64,000 bases of DNA from Protaetiibacter intestinalis (lineage in GTDB: Bacteria; Actinomycetota; Actinomycetes; Actinomycetales; Microbacteriaceae): assembly GCF_003627075.1 (NCBI RefSeq), contig NZ_CP032630.1, positions 1 to 64,000 on the forward strand, read 5' to 3'. Position 1 is the stretch's first letter. The number at the start of each line of letters is the position of its first letter. Positions 1 through 8,513 of this stretch are shown here, in pieces. Position numbers and translations under genes: made by a program. A model generated the notes under the pieces. That model was not told where the DNA came from. It made no database searches and saw only the letters and a list, made by a program, of their open reading frames with translations.

Positions 1-626
1 ACGACGACCACCTCGGCGCCCGCGAGCCGCGCGTGCGGGTCGCCGGGGGCCAGCGCGATCGCGGTGACCTCCGGCTCGCCCGCGACCGTCGCGCCGAAGG
101 CCTCCGCGACCTCCGGATCCTCGAACGCGGGCGTCCAGCCCTCCCCCGTCGCGAGGGCGGGGAACGCCGGCCGACGCACCACGAGCTGGGTGTCGGAGCC
201 CGGGTCGACGATCACGAGCGGCGTGCCCTCGGAGGCCGCCGCGAGCGCGATCCGGCTCGCCTGGATCGGGATGGGGCGCGCGCCGGCATCCCAGGTGCGC
301 ATCGCGTCGACCGAGGTGAACGCCGGCAGCACGCTGCGGCCGTCGGGGCCCTCGACCGTCACGATCGACAGCTCCTGGGTCTTGTCGACCCGCTGCCCGT
401 GCGGCCCGACGCCCTCGTCGCCCGCCTCCGCGACGAGCGGCACGAGCAGCCGCTCGGTGTGCAGCGCCGCCACGACGTCCTGGATGCCGAGCTCGCCCGC
501 GTGCAACCGGCGGATCGCCTCGATCAGCCGCTCGGGCGCCGAGCCGTCATCGCCCGCCGCGGGGTTCTCGTGGAACCGCCTGCCCTCGAACGGGATGCCC
601 GCGCTGTCGGCGTGGCGGTCGGCCAT
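1..626 (-). CDS. SseB family protein (3' end outside window)
   Basis: The minus-strand frame opens at 626 with [18 protein letters not shown] and runs out of the window after 208 codons. The sequence looks like the SseB-type domain found next to priA in actinobacteria: a Pro/Gly-rich start, then VPLVAEAG, VLPAFTSVDAMRTW and LVIVDPGSDTQLVV blocks. SseB-like proteins have no settled biochemical role. Its ATG overlaps the priA stop (TGATG), so it is translationally coupled to the histidine operon, but nothing seen links it to histidine synthesis. Family assignment is by pattern memory and the C-terminus is missing. Confidence 0.75.
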   Translation of the reverse strand, partial: MADRHADSAGIPFEGRRFHENPAAGDDGSAPERLIEAIRRLHAGELGIQDVVAALHTERLLVPLVAEAGDEGVGPHGQRVDKTQELSIVTVEGPDGRSVLPAFTSVDAMRTWDAGARPIPIQASRIALAAASEGTPLVIVDPGSDTQLVVRRPAFPALATGEGWTPAFEDPEVAEAFGATVAGEPEVTAIALAPGDPHARLAGAEVVV

Positions 627-1375
627 CAGTCGCTCGCGACGTCGATCGCCTCGGCGAGGGTGAACGCGCCGGTGTAGAGCGCCTTGCCGACGATGGCTCC
701 CTCGAGGCCGTGCGGCACGAGGGTGCGCAGCGCCGCGATGTCGTCGAGCGTCGCGACACCGCCGGAGGCGATGACGGGCTTCGGGGTGCGGTTCATGACC
801 TCGGAGAGCAGCTCGAGGTTCGGGCCCTTGAGGGTGCCGTCCTTGGTGACGTCGGTGACGACGTAGCGCGCGCAGCCGGCGTCCTCGAGGCGGGCGAGCA
901 CCGTCCAGAGGTCGCCGCCCTCCTTCGTCCAGCCGCGCGCCGCGAGCGTCGTGCCGCGCACGTCGAGGCCGACCGCGATCGCCTCGCCGTACTCCGCGAT
1001 GACGTGCGCCGCCCACTCCGGGTTCTCGAGCGCGGCGGTGCCGAGGTTGATGCGCTTGGCGCCCGTCGCGAGCGCCGCCTCGAGGCTCGCGTCGTCGCGG
1101 ATGCCGCCCGACAGCTCGATGTTGACCTTGCGGGGGGTCGACTTGATGACCTTCTTGATGACGCCGTGGTTGTTGCCGCGGCCGAAGGCGGCGTCGAGGT
1201 CGACGAGGTGGATCCACTCGGCTCCGCCGTCGACCCACTCGCCGGCGGCGTCGACGGGGTCGCCGAAGCTGGTCTCGGTGCCGGCCTCGCCCTGGGTGAG
1301 CCGCACCGCCTTCCCATCGGCGACGTCGACCGCCGGGAGCAGCGTGAGGGCGGGGGACGTGTTGAACTCGGTCAT
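626..1375 (-). CDS. priA: Bifunctional HisA/TrpF isomerase PriA
   Basis: A TIM-barrel isomerase of 249 residues that converts ProFAR to PRFAR in histidine synthesis. In actinobacteria it also does the TrpF step of tryptophan synthesis. The sequence matches PriA closely: [10 protein letters not shown] with the first catalytic Asp at 17, [22 protein letters not shown], and VVTDVTKDG with the second catalytic Asp at 175. I chose the ATG at 1375 ([10 protein letters not shown]) because GGAAAG lies just upstream; an upstream start would add an unlikely 11-residue tail. The gene follows hisH after 72 nt and overlaps the next gene at TGATG. No trpF is visible here, which fits the dual role but does not prove it. 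Confidence 0.95.
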   Translation of the reverse strand: MTEFNTSPALTLLPAVDVADGKAVRLTQGEAGTETSFGDPVDAAGEWVDGGAEWIHLVDLDAAFGRGNNHGVIKKVIKSTPRKVNIELSGGIRDDASLEAALATGAKRINLGTAALENPEWAAHVIAEYGEAIAVGLDVRGTTLAARGWTKEGGDLWTVLARLEDAGCARYVVTDVTKDGTLKGPNLELLSEVMNRTPKPVIASGGVATLDDIAALRTLVPHGLEGAIVGKALYTGAFTLAEAIDVASD

Positions 1376-1447
1376 CTCAGGGGCTTTCCGCGGGTCGCAT
1401 GCCCGCACACAAGGTTCAGATACTAGTCCAGGCCGGGCGGGGTCGGA

Positions 1448-2080
1448 TCAGAGGGTCTCGAGCCAGTTGCCGAGCAGGCGGATGCCGGCGTCGCCGGACT
1501 TCTCGGGGTGGAACTGCGTCGCCGAGAGCGGACCGTTCTCGACGGCCGCGACGAACTCCTCGCCGTGCCGCGACCAGGTGACGCGCGGGGCGGCGAAGGC
1601 GCCCGTGGCCTCGAGACTCCAGCTGCGCGCCGCGTAGGAGTGCACGAAGTAGAAGCGCTCGTCACGCAGCCCCGCGAACAGGGCCGAATCCTCGGGCGGC
1701 TCGACCGTGTTCCAGCCGATGTGCGGCAGCACGGGGGCGTGCAGCTCCTCGATGACGCCGGGCCACTCGCCGAGCCCCTCGGTCTCGACGCCGCGCTCGA
1801 CGCCGCGCTCGAACATCACCTGCATGCCGACGCAGATGCCGAGCACCTTGCGTCCGCCCGCCAGGCGCCGCTCGATGAGCTCGCCGCCGCGCACGGCATC
1901 CAGGGCCGACATGACCGCGGCGAACGCGCCCACCCCCGGCACGACGAGACCGTCGGCGGCCATCACCGCGTCGCGGTCGGCGGTCAGCTCGACACGGGCT
2001 CCGGCACGCTCGATCGCCTTCACGGCGGAGTGCACGTTGCCGGATCCGTAGTCGAGCACGACGACGGAGGGCGCGGTCAT
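1448..2080 (-). CDS. hisH: Imidazole glycerol phosphate synthase, glutaminase subunit
   Basis: Class I glutamine amidotransferase of 210 residues. It hydrolyses glutamine and feeds ammonia to HisF, which makes IGP and AICAR from PRFAR. The catalytic triad is visible: Cys83 in GICVGMQ, and His191 and Glu193 in FHPEKSG. The N-terminus [12 protein letters not shown] is typical of HisH. The ATG sits one base after the hisB stop (TGACATG), so the two are co-translated. hisF is not in this window and may lie beyond position 1, after the SseB-like gene. Confidence 0.96.
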   Translation of the reverse strand: MTAPSVVVLDYGSGNVHSAVKAIERAGARVELTADRDAVMAADGLVVPGVGAFAAVMSALDAVRGGELIERRLAGGRKVLGICVGMQVMFERGVERGVETEGLGEWPGVIEELHAPVLPHIGWNTVEPPEDSALFAGLRDERFYFVHSYAARSWSLEATGAFAAPRVTWSRHGEEFVAAVENGPLSATQFHPEKSGDAGIRLLGNWLETL

Positions 2081-2081
2081 G

Positions 2082-2687
2082 TCAGAGGGCGCCCTTCGTC
2101 GACGGCACGCCCGAGACCCGCTCGTCGCGCGCGACGGCCTGTCGGAACGCGCGCGCGAAGGCCTTGAACTCGGCCTCGGCGATGTGGTGCGGATCGCGGC
2201 CCGCGAGCACCGTGAGGTGCACCGTGAGCCCGGCGTTGAAGGTGATCGCCTCGAAGACGTGCCGCACCATCGAACCGGTGAAGTGGCCGCCGATGAGGTG
2301 GTACTCGAAGCCGGCCGGCTCGCCCGAGTGCACGAGGTAGGGGCGCCCCGAGACGTCGACGACGGCCTGCGCGAGGGCGTCGTCGAGCGGCACGAGCGCG
2401 TCGCCGAAGCGGCCGATGCCCGTCTTGTCGCCGAGCGCCTGGCGGATCGCGGTGCCGAGCACGATGCCGGTGTCCTCGACGGTGTGGTGCACGTCGATGT
2501 CGGTGTCGCCCTCGGCACGCACCGTCAGGTCGACGAGCGCGTGCTTCGCGAATGCCGTGAGCAGGTGGTCGAAGAAGGGCACCGTCGTCTGGATGTCGCT
2601 GATCCCCGTGCCGTCGAGGTCGAGGGTGAGCTCGATGCTCGACTCGCTCGTCTGACGGCTGAGGCGTGCCGTGCGGTGCGTGCTCAT
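2082..2687 (-). CDS. hisB: Imidazoleglycerol-phosphate dehydratase
   Basis: Monofunctional IGP dehydratase of 201 residues, without the phosphatase domain found in the enterobacterial enzyme. The metal-binding motifs are clear: [13 protein letters not shown] near residue 45, DVHHTVED near 70, and a matching HLIGGH / RHVFEAIT half later, as expected for the duplicated fold. ATG start at 2687, 9 nt after the hisC stop. It works between HisF/HisH and HisC in the pathway and lies in the same minus-strand operon. Confidence 0.96.
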   Translation of the reverse strand: MSTHRTARLSRQTSESSIELTLDLDGTGISDIQTTVPFFDHLLTAFAKHALVDLTVRAEGDTDIDVHHTVEDTGIVLGTAIRQALGDKTGIGRFGDALVPLDDALAQAVVDVSGRPYLVHSGEPAGFEYHLIGGHFTGSMVRHVFEAITFNAGLTVHLTVLAGRDPHHIAEAEFKAFARAFRQAVARDERVSGVPSTKGAL

Positions 2688-2696
2688 GGGGCGAGT

Positions 2697-3785
2697 CTAC
2701 TGAGCCCCACCGGGGCCGAGGGCCGCCAGGCATTCGAGGAAGAAGTCCGTCTCCTCGGCCGTGCCCGCCGTGACCCGGAGCGCGTTCGGGATGCCCACGT
2801 CGCGGATCAGGATGTCGCGCGCGAGCAGCGCCTCGAAGGTGGCGCGCGGGTCGGCGACGCCGTCGAAGAGCACGAAGTTGGCCTGGCTCGGCCACGGCCG
2901 GTAGCCGAGCGCCGGGAGCTCGGCCACCATCCGGTCGCGCTGGGCGGCGATGTCGTCGACCATGGCGAGCATCTCGGGGGCGTGCGCGAGCGCCGCGACG
3001 GCGGCCGCCTGGGTGAGCGCGGAGAGGTGATAGGGCAGGCGGACCAGGCGCAGCGCGTCCGCGACGGCGGGGTCTGCGGCGAGGTAGCCGAGCCGGACAC
3101 CGGCGAAGGCGAAGGCCTTGCTCATGGTGCGCGAGACGACGAGTCGCTCGCGCCCGGGCAGCAGGGTGAGCGCCGAGGGCTGGTCCTTCGGCATGAACTC
3201 GGCGTAGGCCTCGTCGACGAAGACGATGCCGTCTGTCGCGTCGTAGGCGGCCGCGATCGTCTCGAGCGGCAGCGCCGTGCCGGTCGGGTTGTTGGGGGCG
3301 CAGAGGAACACGAGGTCGGGACGGTGCTGCTCGATCGCACGGACCGCCGTCTCGGGGCTGATGCGGTAGTCGGCGTCGCGCTCCGCGGGGATCCAGCGGC
3401 TGCCGGTTCCCGCGGCGATGATCGGGTGCATCGAGTAGCTGGGCGGGAAGCCGAGCACGCTGCGCCCCGGCCCGCCGAAGGCCTGCAGGAGCTGCTGGAT
3501 GATCTCGTTCGAGCCGTTCGCCGCCCAGACGTGGTCGGAGGTCAGGCCGTGGCCGAGATAGCCCGCGAGGGACTCGCGCAGCTCCGTGAACTCGCGGTCC
3601 GGGTAGCGGTTCGCGGTGAGCACCGCGTGGGCGAGCGACTCGACGATGTCGCGTGCGACCGGCTCCGGGATCGGGTGGGTGTTCTCGTTGACGTTGAGCG
3701 CGTACCGCACGTGCTTCTGCGGGGCGCCGTACGGAGTCAGCCCCCGGAGGTCGTCGCGGATCGGGAGGTCGGAGAGCCGGGTCAC
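2697..3785 (-). CDS. hisC: Histidinol-phosphate aminotransferase
   Basis: PLP-dependent fold-type I aminotransferase of 362 residues, converting imidazole acetol-phosphate and glutamate to histidinol-phosphate. The NENTHP substrate motif is near 33, the PNNPTGT loop near 164, DEAYAEF near 191, and the PLP Lys is 223 in SRTMSKAFAFAGVRLGY. The start is GTG at 3785. There is no Shine-Dalgarno sequence; a TAGAAT -10 box ends 6 nt before the GTG, so the mRNA is probably leaderless. This is the first gene of the his operon here: hisD, often upstream, is not in this position. Confidence 0.95.
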   Translation of the reverse strand: MTRLSDLPIRDDLRGLTPYGAPQKHVRYALNVNENTHPIPEPVARDIVESLAHAVLTANRYPDREFTELRESLAGYLGHGLTSDHVWAANGSNEIIQQLLQAFGGPGRSVLGFPPSYSMHPIIAAGTGSRWIPAERDADYRISPETAVRAIEQHRPDLVFLCAPNNPTGTALPLETIAAAYDATDGIVFVDEAYAEFMPKDQPSALTLLPGRERLVVSRTMSKAFAFAGVRLGYLAADPAVADALRLVRLPYHLSALTQAAAVAALAHAPEMLAMVDDIAAQRDRMVAELPALGYRPWPSQANFVLFDGVADPRATFEALLARDILIRDVGIPNALRVTAGTAEETDFFLECLAALGPGGAQ

Positions 3786-3797
3786 CCGGCGATTCTA
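3786..3797 (-). promoter_or_regulatory. hisC leaderless promoter (-10)
   Basis: TAGAAT (3797-3792 on the minus strand) is followed by CGCCGG and then the GTG start. This spacing puts the transcription start on the start codon. Confidence 0.6.
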
Positions 3798-3822
3798 ATG
3801 AGGACGCCCGTGCGCCCGGCCG

Positions 3823-4161
3823 TCAGTCCGAGTAGACCGCGGGGATCGCCAGACGCTGACCGGGCTGCACGTGGCTGCTGCCGAGCTGGTTGAGCTCGAC
3901 GAGGTCGTCGACCACCTCGCGCGGGTCGGCGTCGGGGGCGATCCAGGCGGCGAGATCCCACAGCGACTCGCCCGAGGCGACCGTGATGTAGTCGAAGCTC
4001 GCGGTGGAGGGGGTGGAGCCCGCCTGCGCGGGAGACAGCGCGGAGACCGCGAGCACCGCGGCGATCGGGGTGGCGAGCAGGGCGCCCACCACGACGCGAC
4101 CGCGACGGGTCAGGCGCAGACGGGGGTGCGTGCCGGCGGTGCCGAGGGCGACGGTGCTCAT
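3823..4161 (-). CDS. Secreted LysM protein, probable SOS-induced cell-wall protein
   Basis: A 112-residue protein: basic N-terminus (RLRLTRRGR), one hydrophobic segment at about 23-47 ending in SPAQAG (signal peptide or anchor), then one LysM peptidoglycan-binding domain at about 57-108 ([14 protein letters not shown] ... [10 protein letters not shown]). There is no catalytic domain. I chose ATG 4161 because the frame upstream runs through the SOS promoter. The place, divergent from lexA, matches mycobacterial Rv2719c and corynebacterial divS, which are SOS-induced division suppressors. The promoter here has its -35 inside a LexA box, so SOS control is well supported. A division-blocking role is inference from position and LysM content. 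Confidence 0.85.
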   Translation of the reverse strand: MSTVALGTAGTHPRLRLTRRGRVVVGALLATPIAAVLAVSALSPAQAGSTPSTASFDYITVASGESLWDLAAWIAPDADPREVVDDLVELNQLGSSHVQPGQRLAIPAVYSD

Positions 4162-4237
4162 GGGATGCCTCCTGCGGATCGTGGACAGCTGCCGCATCCG
4201 GCCTCGGCCGGGAGGCCGGATGCGAAGCTGTGTTCCG

Positions 4238-4266
4238 AATCTATCTTCGATCGAACATCTGTTCAA
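4238..4266 (-). promoter_or_regulatory. SOS box and promoter of the LysM gene
   Basis: LexA box TCGAACATCTGTTCAA at 4251-4266 differs from the actinobacterial consensus TCGAAC-N4-GTTCGA by one base. On the minus strand TTGAAC (4266-4261) is a -35 with exactly 17 nt to TAGATT (4243-4238) as -10. The box therefore overlaps the -35, as expected for repression by LexA. Confidence 0.85.
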
Positions 4267-4324
4267 GTCTTTCGAGAGAATTCCTGCGAATCGGGAGGAA
4301 AGCCGATCCGATCCCGCGACACAC

Positions 4325-4365
4325 TCGAATGAATGTTTGCCTGCACCCGCCGAGGCGGATACAGT
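4325..4365 (+). promoter_or_regulatory. lexA promoter with a second, weaker SOS box
   Basis: TCGAATGAATGTTTGC at 4325-4340 keeps most of the LexA consensus. It overlaps TTGCCT (4337-4342), which lies 17 nt before TACAGT (4360-4365), a good sigma-A pair. LexA bound here would repress its own gene. Confidence 0.65.
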
Positions 4366-4433
4366 TTCGATCACGGGATGCATCCGATCACGGACCACCG
4401 ACATCGGCATCCCCCGAGCACCCGGGAGTCCAC

Positions 4434-5108
4434 ATGAGCGACAGCAGCCCCCTCGAGGCCCGCCCCGCCACGCGGCGACGCAAGAGCCTCAGCGAGAAGC
4501 AGCTCGCGATCCTCGAGGTGATCCAGCGCTCGGTCCAGACGCGCGGCTACCCGCCGAGCATGCGCGAGATCGGCGACGCCGTCGGGCTCGCCTCGCTCTC
4601 GAGCGTGACGCACCAGCTCAACCAGCTCGAGCTCTCCGGCTACCTGCGGCGCGACCCCAACCGCCCGCGCGCACTCGAGGTGCTCATCGACGTCCCCGGC
4701 GCCTCCGACGACGCGCCGAGCGCACCCGTGGGCGACGCCGCCATGGTCCCGCTCGTCGGGCGCATCGCGGCGGGCGTGCCGATCACGGCCGAGCAGCAGG
4801 TCGAGGAGATCTTCCCGCTCCCCCGCCAGCTCGTCGGCAAGGGCGAGCTGTTCATGCTCAAGGTCTCCGGCGAGTCGATGATCGACGCCGCCATCTGCGA
4901 CGGCGACTGGGTGGTCGTGCGCGCCCAGCGCACGGCCGACAACGGCGAGATCGTCGCGGCGATGCTCGACGGCGAGGCGACCGTCAAGGTGTTCCGGCAG
5001 CGCGACGGCCACACCTGGCTGCTGCCGCGCAACACGGCGTTCGAGCCGATCCTCGGCGACGACGCCGAGGTGCTCGGCAAGGTCGTGGCGGTGCTGCGCT
5101 CGGTCTGA
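4434..5108 (+). CDS. lexA: SOS repressor LexA
   Basis: LexA of 224 residues. A winged HTH (about 20-85; [29 protein letters not shown]) binds the SOS box. A linker leads to the self-cleaving S24 peptidase domain (about 103-224). The cleavage bond Ala113-Gly114 lies in GRIAAGVP, the nucleophile is Ser148 in VSGESMID and the general base is Lys185 in EATVKVF. RecA filaments trigger cleavage. I chose ATG 4434 ([11 protein letters not shown]); the open frame upstream crosses both SOS boxes. The neighbours and targets seen here are the divergent LysM gene, itself and recA at 17-18 kb. Confidence 0.97.
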   Translation: MSDSSPLEARPATRRRKSLSEKQLAILEVIQRSVQTRGYPPSMREIGDAVGLASLSSVTHQLNQLELSGYLRRDPNRPRALEVLIDVPGASDDAPSAPVGDAAMVPLVGRIAAGVPITAEQQVEEIFPLPRQLVGKGELFMLKVSGESMIDAAICDGDWVVVRAQRTADNGEIVAAMLDGEATVKVFRQRDGHTWLLPRNTAFEPILGDDAEVLGKVVAVLRSV

Positions 5109-5135
5109 GCCGGCACGCAGCACCGCCCCGGCGGA

Positions 5136-7442
5136 TCAGGCGCCGAGCGCCGCCCGCGCCTCCCGCGTCGCCGCGAGGATGTTCTCGAGCGAGGCGACCG
5201 TCTCCTGGTAGCCGCGGGTCTTGAGCCCGCAGTCCGGGTTGATCCACAGCTGACGCTCCGGGATCGAGGAGAGGGCGATCCCGATGAGGTCGCGCACCTC
5301 CTCGACGCTCGGCACGCGCGGCGAGTGGATGTCGTAGACGCCCGGCCCGATGCCGCGGCCGAAACCGCTCTTCTCGAGCTCGGGCACGACCTCCATGCGG
5401 CTGCGGGCCGCCTCGATCGAGGTGACGTCCGCATCCAGCGCGTCGATCGCGTCGAGCACGACGCCGAACTCCGAGTAGCAGAGGTGGGTGTGGATCTGCG
5501 TGCGGTCCTCGACGCCGCTCGTCGCCAGGCGGAACGACCTGACCGACCAGTCGAGGTAGGCCCCCTGGTCGCGCTTCTTGAGCGGCAGCAGCTCGCGCAG
5601 CGCTGGCTCGTCGACCTGGATGACGCCGATGCCCGCCGACTCGAGGTCGCCGATCTCGTCGCGCAGGGCGAGCGCCACCTGGTAGGCGGTGTCGGCGAGC
5701 GGCTGGTCGTCGCGCACGAACGACCAGGCGAGGATCGTGACCGGGCCGGTCAGCATGCCCTTCACGGGCTTCTCGGTGAGCCCCTGGGTGTACGTCGACC
5801 AGCGCACCGTGATGGGCGCCGGCCGCGAGACGTCGCCCCACAGGATCGACGGGCGCGTGGCACGCGAACCGTACGACTGCACCCAGCCGTTCTGCGTCAC
5901 CGCGAAGCCGTCGAGGTTCTCGGCGAAGTACTGCACCATGTCGTTGCGCTCGGGCTCGCCGTGCACGATGACGTCGAGGCCGATGCGCTCCTGCAGGGCC
6001 ACGACATCCGCGATCTCCTGCTGCAGGAAGCCCTCGTACTCGTCGCGGGTGATCTCGCCCTTCGCCTGGCGCGCCCGCTCGCGACGGATGTCGCCCGTCT
6101 GCGGGAAGGAGCCGATCGTCGTGGTCGGCAGCGGCGGGAGGCGCAGCGCGACGTCCTGCTGGGCGCGGCGGTGCGCGTAGTCGCCGCGCGCGAAGGCCGC
6201 GTCGTCGAGCTCGGCCACCCGGCCGCGCACGGCGCCGTCGCGCACGCCCGGGGCGGTGCGACGGTCCTCGAGGGCGGCGGATGCCGCATCCAGCTCGGCC
6301 TGGATCGCCGCGCGCCCCTCGGCGAGGCCGCGGGCGAGCGTCGCCACCTGCCCGACCTTCTGGTCGGCGAAGGCGAGCCAGCTCACGAGCTGCGCCGGCA
6401 GCTCGGGCTCGTCGGCGACGTCGTGCGGGGTGTGGAAGAGGTTGGTCGAGGTGCCGACCGCGACCGTGCCGGCCACCTCGCGCAGCTTCTCGAGCTTGCC
6501 GAAGGCGGCCGCCAGGTCGCCGCGCCAGATGTTGTGGCCGTCGATCGCGCCGCCCACGAGCACCTTGTCGGTCGTGGCGCCCGAGGGCACCTCGCCCTTG
6601 ACGAGGTCGAGGGCGATCGCGTCGATGGGCGCGGCCTGCAGCACGGGCAGGGCGTCGTCGAGCGAGCCGTAGGGGGCGGCGACGAGGATGCCGAGAGGCC
6701 GTCCCTGGCCGAGGGACTCGTAGGCGGTCTGCGCCGCCGCGAGCACCTCGCCGCGCGGGGTGCCGAGCGACTCCGAGACGAGCGCGGGCTCGTCGAGCTG
6801 CACCCACTCGGCACCCGCGGCCGCGAGCTCCGCGAGCAGCTCGCGGTAGACCGGCAGCAGGTCCTCGAGGCGCGACAGCGGTGCGAAGCCCTCGGGCGCC
6901 TCGTCGCTCGCCTTCGACAGCAGCAGGAAGGTGACGGGACCGACGATCACGGGGCGCGTCACGAAGCCCGCGGCCTTCGCCTCGGCGACCTCGCGCACGA
7001 GCCGATCCCCGGCGAGCCGGAACCGGGTCTCCGGGCCGATCTCGGGCACGAGGTAGTGGTAGTTCGAGTCGAACCACTTCGTCATTTCGAGCGGGGCGCG
7101 CTCGCCCTCGCCGCGCGCGATCGTGAAGTAGCCGGCGAGGTCGACCGCGCCGTCCGCATCCACGAGGTCGGCGAAGCGCGTCGGCACGGCGCCCACGGCG
7201 ACGGCGGCGTCGAGCACCTGGTCGTAGTACGAGAACGACTCGGGGATCGAGGAGTCACCCCGCCCGAGACCGAGGCCGACGAGACGCTCCCGGGTGATGC
7301 CGCGCAGCTCGGCGGCGGTGCGCTCCAGCTCGTCCGCGTCGATGCGGCCGGCCCAGAACGCCTCGACGGCGCGCTTGAGCTCGCGACGGCGCCCGATGCG
7401 CGGGTAGCCGAGGATCGTTCCGGTGGGGAAGGGTGCGGTCAT
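5136..7442 (-). CDS. metE: Cobalamin-independent methionine synthase
   Basis: 5-methyltetrahydropteroyltriglutamate-homocysteine methyltransferase of 768 residues, a normal length for MetE. The N-terminal domain starts TGTILGYPRIGRRRELKRA. The catalytic barrel carries the zinc ligands: His and Cys in THLCYSEF, Glu in TSIEAARS, and Cys in NPDCGLKTRGY near the C-terminus. Its ATG overlaps the metF stop (ATGA), so both are made from one mRNA. MetF supplies the 5-methyl-THF that MetE uses. The gene ends 28 nt from the convergent lexA stop without a clear terminator. Confidence 0.97.
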   Translation of the reverse strand: MTAPFPTGTILGYPRIGRRRELKRAVEAFWAGRIDADELERTAAELRGITRERLVGLGLGRGDSSIPESFSYYDQVLDAAVAVGAVPTRFADLVDADGAVDLAGYFTIARGEGERAPLEMTKWFDSNYHYLVPEIGPETRFRLAGDRLVREVAEAKAAGFVTRPVIVGPVTFLLLSKASDEAPEGFAPLSRLEDLLPVYRELLAELAAAGAEWVQLDEPALVSESLGTPRGEVLAAAQTAYESLGQGRPLGILVAAPYGSLDDALPVLQAAPIDAIALDLVKGEVPSGATTDKVLVGGAIDGHNIWRGDLAAAFGKLEKLREVAGTVAVGTSTNLFHTPHDVADEPELPAQLVSWLAFADQKVGQVATLARGLAEGRAAIQAELDAASAALEDRRTAPGVRDGAVRGRVAELDDAAFARGDYAHRRAQQDVALRLPPLPTTTIGSFPQTGDIRRERARQAKGEITRDEYEGFLQQEIADVVALQERIGLDVIVHGEPERNDMVQYFAENLDGFAVTQNGWVQSYGSRATRPSILWGDVSRPAPITVRWSTYTQGLTEKPVKGMLTGPVTILAWSFVRDDQPLADTAYQVALALRDEIGDLESAGIGVIQVDEPALRELLPLKKRDQGAYLDWSVRSFRLATSGVEDRTQIHTHLCYSEFGVVLDAIDALDADVTSIEAARSRMEVVPELEKSGFGRGIGPGVYDIHSPRVPSVEEVRDLIGIALSSIPERQLWINPDCGLKTRGYQETVASLENILAATREARAALGA

Positions 7443-8389
7443 GATGTCTTTCCGGTCGGGGTGGTGAGGGGCAGGAGTCCGGCTCCGTCGAGCACCGCGA
7501 GCGGTGCCTCGTGCCGGTTGAAGGTGTACAGGTGCAGGCCCGGCGCGCCGCCGTCGAGCAGCGCCCGCCCGAGACGGATCGCGTGGTCGACGCCCACCGA
7601 GAACGGGTCGTCGCTCGCCTCCAGCGCGCGCAGCAGCGCGGTCGGCTCGCGCTCGCCCGTGAGCTCGAGGATGCGACGCAGCCGCGGGACGCTCAGCATG
7701 GGCATGATGCCGGGCAGGATGCGCATGGTGACCCCTGCGGCGCGGGCGTCGGCGACGAAGGCGTGGAACTCGTCCGCCTCGAAGAACAGCTGCGTGATCG
7801 CGAGGTTCGCCCCCGCCGCCTCCTTGGCGAGCAGGGTGTCGAGGTCCTGGGCGCGCGAGCGCGAACGCGGGTGGCCGTTCGGGAACGCCGCGACGGCGAT
7901 CGTCACCTTCTCGCCCGACGCGATCCGCTTCGCACCCGGCAGCCCCGGCAGCTCGACCTGGCGGAAGGGCACCCGCTCCTTCTGCACGCGGTGGATGAGC
8001 TGCACGAGCTCGCCCGCGCTGCCGAGGTCGCCCAGGAAGATCTCCTCCTCGGGCACTCCCGCGGGCGGGTCGCCCCGCAGGGCGAGGAAGCTCGTGACGC
8101 CGGCGTCGAGGAACTCGCGGATGAGGCGGCTCGCCTCGGCGTAGGAGGACCCGACGCACGTGAGGTGCGCCATGGGCTTCACAGGGGTGGCGAGCAGCCG
8201 CCGCAGCACGTCGAGCGACACCCCCCGGGTGGATCCACTCGCCCCGTAGGTGACGGAGATGAACTCGGGCCCCGCGGCGACGAGGGCCGGCAGGGCGGAG
8301 CCGACGAGCGCCGCCTCCGCCGCCGCGTCGCGCGGCGGGAAGAGCTCGAACGAGAACGTCGGACACGCGGCGGGCGCAGCTGCCGTCAT
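7439..8389 (-). CDS. metF: 5,10-methylenetetrahydrofolate reductase
   Basis: FAD-dependent TIM-barrel reductase of 316 residues that makes 5-methyl-THF. Typical features: FSFELFPPRDA at the N-terminus with the catalytic Glu, PEFISVTYGASGS, FLALRGDPP, QLFFEADEF and GIMPMLSVPRL. I chose the ATG at 8389 (MTAAAPAACP) because GGAGG lies just upstream. It is the first gene of a metF-metE operon, with a leader of about 85 nt. Confidence 0.96.
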   Translation of the reverse strand: MTAAAPAACPTFSFELFPPRDAAAEAALVGSALPALVAAGPEFISVTYGASGSTRGVSLDVLRRLLATPVKPMAHLTCVGSSYAEASRLIREFLDAGVTSFLALRGDPPAGVPEEEIFLGDLGSAGELVQLIHRVQKERVPFRQVELPGLPGAKRIASGEKVTIAVAAFPNGHPRSRSRAQDLDTLLAKEAAGANLAITQLFFEADEFHAFVADARAAGVTMRILPGIMPMLSVPRLRRILELTGEREPTALLRALEASDDPFSVGVDHAIRLGRALLDGGAPGLHLYTFNRHEAPLAVLDGAGLLPLTTPTGKTS

Positions 8390-8486
8390 CGCATCCTCCG
8401 TCTCTCCGCGGGCAGGCGGGACCACGGGGCGGATGCCGGGCTCGGCTGTCGCTCCTGTCGTGCGGGCGCACAACCCGTCAAGGGTA
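8390..8486 (-). promoter_or_regulatory. metF-metE promoter and GC-rich leader
   Basis: TACCCT (8486-8481 on the minus strand) is a plausible -10, which gives a leader of about 85 nt. The leader contains GACAGCCGAGCCCGGCATCC and GCGGAGAGACGGAGG before the ATG. Its length is unusual in a window where many mRNAs have no leader. A SAM- or SAH-sensing RNA would make sense upstream of metF, but I cannot match it to a known class by eye. Confidence 0.3.
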
Positions 8487-8513
8487 ACCCGTCGACGCGC
8501 GCGTGACGTGCCG

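Noticed and set aside
2079..3893. Plus-strand open frame of 604 codons over the his genes
   Set aside because: Antisense shadow of hisB and hisC. High GC removes stops in several frames; the sequence is Arg/Glu/Asp/Val-rich with no domain.
4162..4410. N-terminal extension of the LysM protein (83 extra codons)
   Set aside because: It would be translated through the SOS boxes and both promoters; ATG 4161 gives a normal signal segment.
5325..8144. Plus-strand open frame of 939 codons opposite metE and metF
   Set aside because: Compositional shadow of two clear genes on the other strand.
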